From contig NZ_JBLAVB010000001.1 of assembly GCF_047263945.1 (NCBI RefSeq), positions 868,001 through 932,000 of the forward strand: 64,000 bases of DNA, given 5' to 3'. Source of the stretch: Rhodospirillum sp047263945 (GTDB taxonomy: Bacteria > Pseudomonadota > Alphaproteobacteria > Rhodospirillales > Rhodospirillaceae). The translations under genes were made by a program, and so were the position numbers. The notes below the pieces were generated by a model that saw only the letters and a program-made list of their open reading frames with translations, was not told the origin of the DNA and did not search any database. Within the stretch, counting starts at the first letter, position 1; every line of letters begins with the position of its first letter. Below are positions 62,049-64,000 of this stretch, piece after piece.

Positions 62049-62161
62049 GCGCGCGCCTTTCCCCTAAAGACAAGGCCTGGAATTTTTTTCTAGATCAAAA
62101 TTCTAAACGGACATAGAGTGCTCCGCAATCAAGTTGGGTTGGGTCGCTTCCCGACCACGGT

Positions 62162-62322
62162 ACACGATAGGGGGTATTGTCTCGTCACGGGGCTTTGCCC
62201 CGTCCCCCACTGGGGCCGAAAGGCCCCGGACCCCAAGCCATAAAAAAAATGGGGGTTTGGGGGCATCTGCCCCCAAATGGGCTTGGGCTATCGCCCCAAA
62301 AAACACGAGACACTGTCGTGTG
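62162..62322 (+). repeat. Intergenic repeat family A, copy 6 (complete)
   Basis: A 161-base complete copy. The left end ACACGATAGGGGGTATTG and right end ACGAGACACTGTCGTGT are inverted repeats. Between them: CACGGGGCTTTGCCCCGT, CCCACTGGGGCCGAAAGGCC, TGGGGGTTTGGGGGCATC, CCCCCAAATGGGC and GGGCTATCGCCCC. It lies between the convergent genes DUF6492 and the epimerase/oxidoreductase fusion. Confidence 0.8.
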
Positions 62323-62358
62323 CCCTGCATCACGACCAAACTTGGCCTCGAAGATACC

Positions 62359-63999
62359 CTAGTTCCGGGAAGGCAGTCGGTCGAAGGTTGTTGTCATGGT
62401 GAGCGGCATGGCCGTGCCCGGGGGCATTTGCAGGGCCAGGACCACTTCTGTCACATGCAAAGCCATATCCGTGGGGAGCTGATCGGGACCACCGTTCAAA
62501 TGGCCTGCCAGAACCGCAATCCCCCGGGAGAAATCCATCAAATGTCCTCCCCCTTTGGGTCTGCTCGCCACGACGGGACGGACCGGCACCAGGGCGCGGC
62601 CCAGCATCAGGCCGGGAAACCAGCGATTCAGTTTCTTCTCAAATTTGCGAACAACCTTGTGCTTGATCGAGGCTCCAACCGGCGCAATCCGCACCGGCGC
62701 ATCGTATTCCCAAACATCATGAACCCAAGCCGTCGCCGTCTCCCCCACCACCCGCAGAGATCGATCCTGGGGCGCAATTATACTACTGGTTAAACGAGCC
62801 ACCATCCCGTTGTCGAATTCCAGTAACCCGATGGACAGGTCCGGAGAATGGAGGGTCACACCGATATCCTTCCCCTTATCGGGCAAGCGGCAGGCGTTGA
62901 GGGAAGTCACCTTGCGCACGGGGCCGAACAAGTAGACCAAAGGGACAATCTGGTAGCCCGCGTGCTCCATGGTGCATCCCACTTCGAATTCATCACGCGA
63001 CGGCCAGGGAGCACCGGAGATGCTCCGCCAATTGACGTGGTCCAAAGCCGGGATCATGCCGTCATCCATTTCCGCCTGGGCCAGCAGGGCACGCCCCACC
63101 CACCCCTTGCGCAGGGCCTGGGCCAGAGTCTGAATAGATTCCGACAGGTGATTGCAGGGAGCTGCGGCCAACAGACACCCTCTGTCCCGAGCCAGAGCCG
63201 CCAGCTCCCTAGCCTCCTCAAGGGTCATGGCCAAGGGTTTTTCCGAATAGACATGCTTGCCCGCCTCCAATGCAGCTCGGGAGACCTCCACATGGCTTCT
63301 GGGGTTTGTCAGATTGACAACGATGGTCACCTTCGGATCGGAGAGCAGAGCCTCCAGACTGTCATAGGCCTTGAGGCCATGATGGTCCGTGAAGGCCTTC
63401 AGGCGCGCCGGATCCCGGTCATAGACCCCTTCCAGAGTCAGCTCCGGATGGTCCCCCAGGGTTTGCATATACAGGTCAGCGACATAGCCCCCACCGACGA
63501 AGGCTATTCCTGTGCCGTCCCGCGCCCTGGTGGGGAGGATGCCCTCGGCCTTCACCCAGGCTGCGGAATCCGTGATACCTTCTTCCATTGGGATGGCACC
63601 GGTCCAGCCCAACTCCCGCGTCACCTTGTCGGATTTATAAACGGCCTTCCGCTTGAACAATGCCATTTCCGACAGGGCTGGAACGCCCAACAGGAATACC
63701 TCAGCCCTTTGCCTAATCTTAGGAAAGCCCTTGCACAGGGCTTTCAAAGGCAGACCCAGGCCCAGTCGCACCATCAGCGCTACCGATGAGACCTGCCCCA
63801 GGGGAGGACGGCCCAGGGCCATATTCAAGGCCCGAAAATAGGCATTCCAGCTAGGGTTATCCGGACCGGTGACCGTATAGGCGCTTCCTGGTGCCACAGG
63901 CGCGGTCCCAAAGGCATTGGCAATGGCTGAAGCGCAGGCCTCGGCCATATCCCGGGCGTGGATCAGGGCGCAGATGCCCTCTCCCCCCGATCCGAAGGT
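62359..63999 (-). CDS. Epimerase / Gfo-Idh-MocA oxidoreductase fusion (partial)
   Basis: The 5' end lies beyond the window; 546 codons are visible. The first visible residues (ICALIHARDMAEACASAI, VTGPDNPSWNAYF, LGWTGAIPMEEGI) are the C-terminal half of an NAD-dependent epimerase/dehydratase (SDR). From about residue 160 a second Rossmann domain starts (GIAFVGGGYVADLYMQ), with VVNLTNPRSHVEVSRAAL and the Gfo/Idh/MocA signature EKPLAMTLEEA, followed by its C-terminal substrate domain. The two are in one continuous frame. It probably makes or modifies a nucleotide sugar for the neighbouring polysaccharide genes. Confidence 0.85.
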   Translation of the reverse strand, partial: TFGSGGEGICALIHARDMAEACASAIANAFGTAPVAPGSAYTVTGPDNPSWNAYFRALNMALGRPPLGQVSSVALMVRLGLGLPLKALCKGFPKIRQRAEVFLLGVPALSEMALFKRKAVYKSDKVTRELGWTGAIPMEEGITDSAAWVKAEGILPTRARDGTGIAFVGGGYVADLYMQTLGDHPELTLEGVYDRDPARLKAFTDHHGLKAYDSLEALLSDPKVTIVVNLTNPRSHVEVSRAALEAGKHVYSEKPLAMTLEEARELAALARDRGCLLAAAPCNHLSESIQTLAQALRKGWVGRALLAQAEMDDGMIPALDHVNWRSISGAPWPSRDEFEVGCTMEHAGYQIVPLVYLFGPVRKVTSLNACRLPDKGKDIGVTLHSPDLSIGLLEFDNGMVARLTSSIIAPQDRSLRVVGETATAWVHDVWEYDAPVRIAPVGASIKHKVVRKFEKKLNRWFPGLMLGRALVPVRPVVASRPKGGGHLMDFSRGIAVLAGHLNGGPDQLPTDMALHVTEVVLALQMPPGTAMPLTMTTTFDRLPSRN

Positions 64000-64000
64000 A

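Noticed and set aside
62134..62793. 219-codon + frame across repeat copy 6 and the fusion gene
   Set aside because: First part is repeat sequence and the rest is opposite the oxidoreductase gene.

Overview
The window reads as ordinary chromosome of an alphaproteobacterium, most probably of the Rhodospirillales type; the genus cannot be fixed from sequence alone. The evidence is a C4-pathway 5-aminolevulinate synthase (hemA), a GapR-family nucleoid protein, the gene orders yebC-ruvCAB-ybgC-tolQRA and DUF4164-zapA-6S RNA-fau, GC-rich codon use, and several families of palindromic intergenic repeats. I see no rRNA or tRNA gene and no transposase, so the accessory material is small repeats, an orphan CRISPR array and some unusual single genes or operons.

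Left part (1-30 kb): rplM-rpsI with a clear sigma70-type promoter; a thioesterase and two crotonase-fold genes; a CHAP-domain lipoprotein; a MASE3-type histidine kinase; hyi divergent from hemN; pyrE; a divergent polysaccharide deacetylase; the iron-storage pair bfd/bfr; trmO; a 569-residue protein I do not recognise; holC; the envelope protease group degP and hflK-hflC, with apbC divergent; a tandem universal stress protein divergent from hemA; a small winged-helix regulator; and a periplasmic substrate-binding/PAS/GGDEF signalling protein.

Middle (30-41 kb): a sulfide:quinone-reductase-like flavoprotein converges, across a block of four abutting repeat elements, on a translationally coupled three-gene operon (MpaB-type oxygenase, sulfotransferase, catalase-like heme protein). 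This is followed by a one-ORF fusion of a CoA-binding protein and O-acetylhomoserine sulfhydrylase, a creatininase-family gene, and a LuxO-like sigma54 regulator.

Right part (40-64 kb): one long minus-strand run joins DNA repair and envelope genes (yebC, ruvC, ruvA, ruvB, ybgC, tolQ, tolR, tolA). It ends with a TolA-domain lipoprotein where tolB-pal would be expected. Then come ymdB, fau, 6S RNA, zapA and a DUF4164 gene, a hypothetical gene plus thiE, a five-repeat CRISPR array without cas genes, gapR, argP divergent from a LysE/ArgO exporter, an acyl-CoA synthetase, cobC, an HPt protein, and the start of a polysaccharide region (polyprenyl glycosylphosphotransferase, DUF6492 protein, and an epimerase/oxidoreductase fusion running off the window).

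The most notable items are the MpaB/sulfotransferase/catalase-like operon, the three fusions (CoA-binding-MetY, substrate-binding-GGDEF, epimerase-Gfo/Idh), the rearranged tol locus with an extended TolQ, the orphan CRISPR array, and the mosaic of MITE-like repeats.
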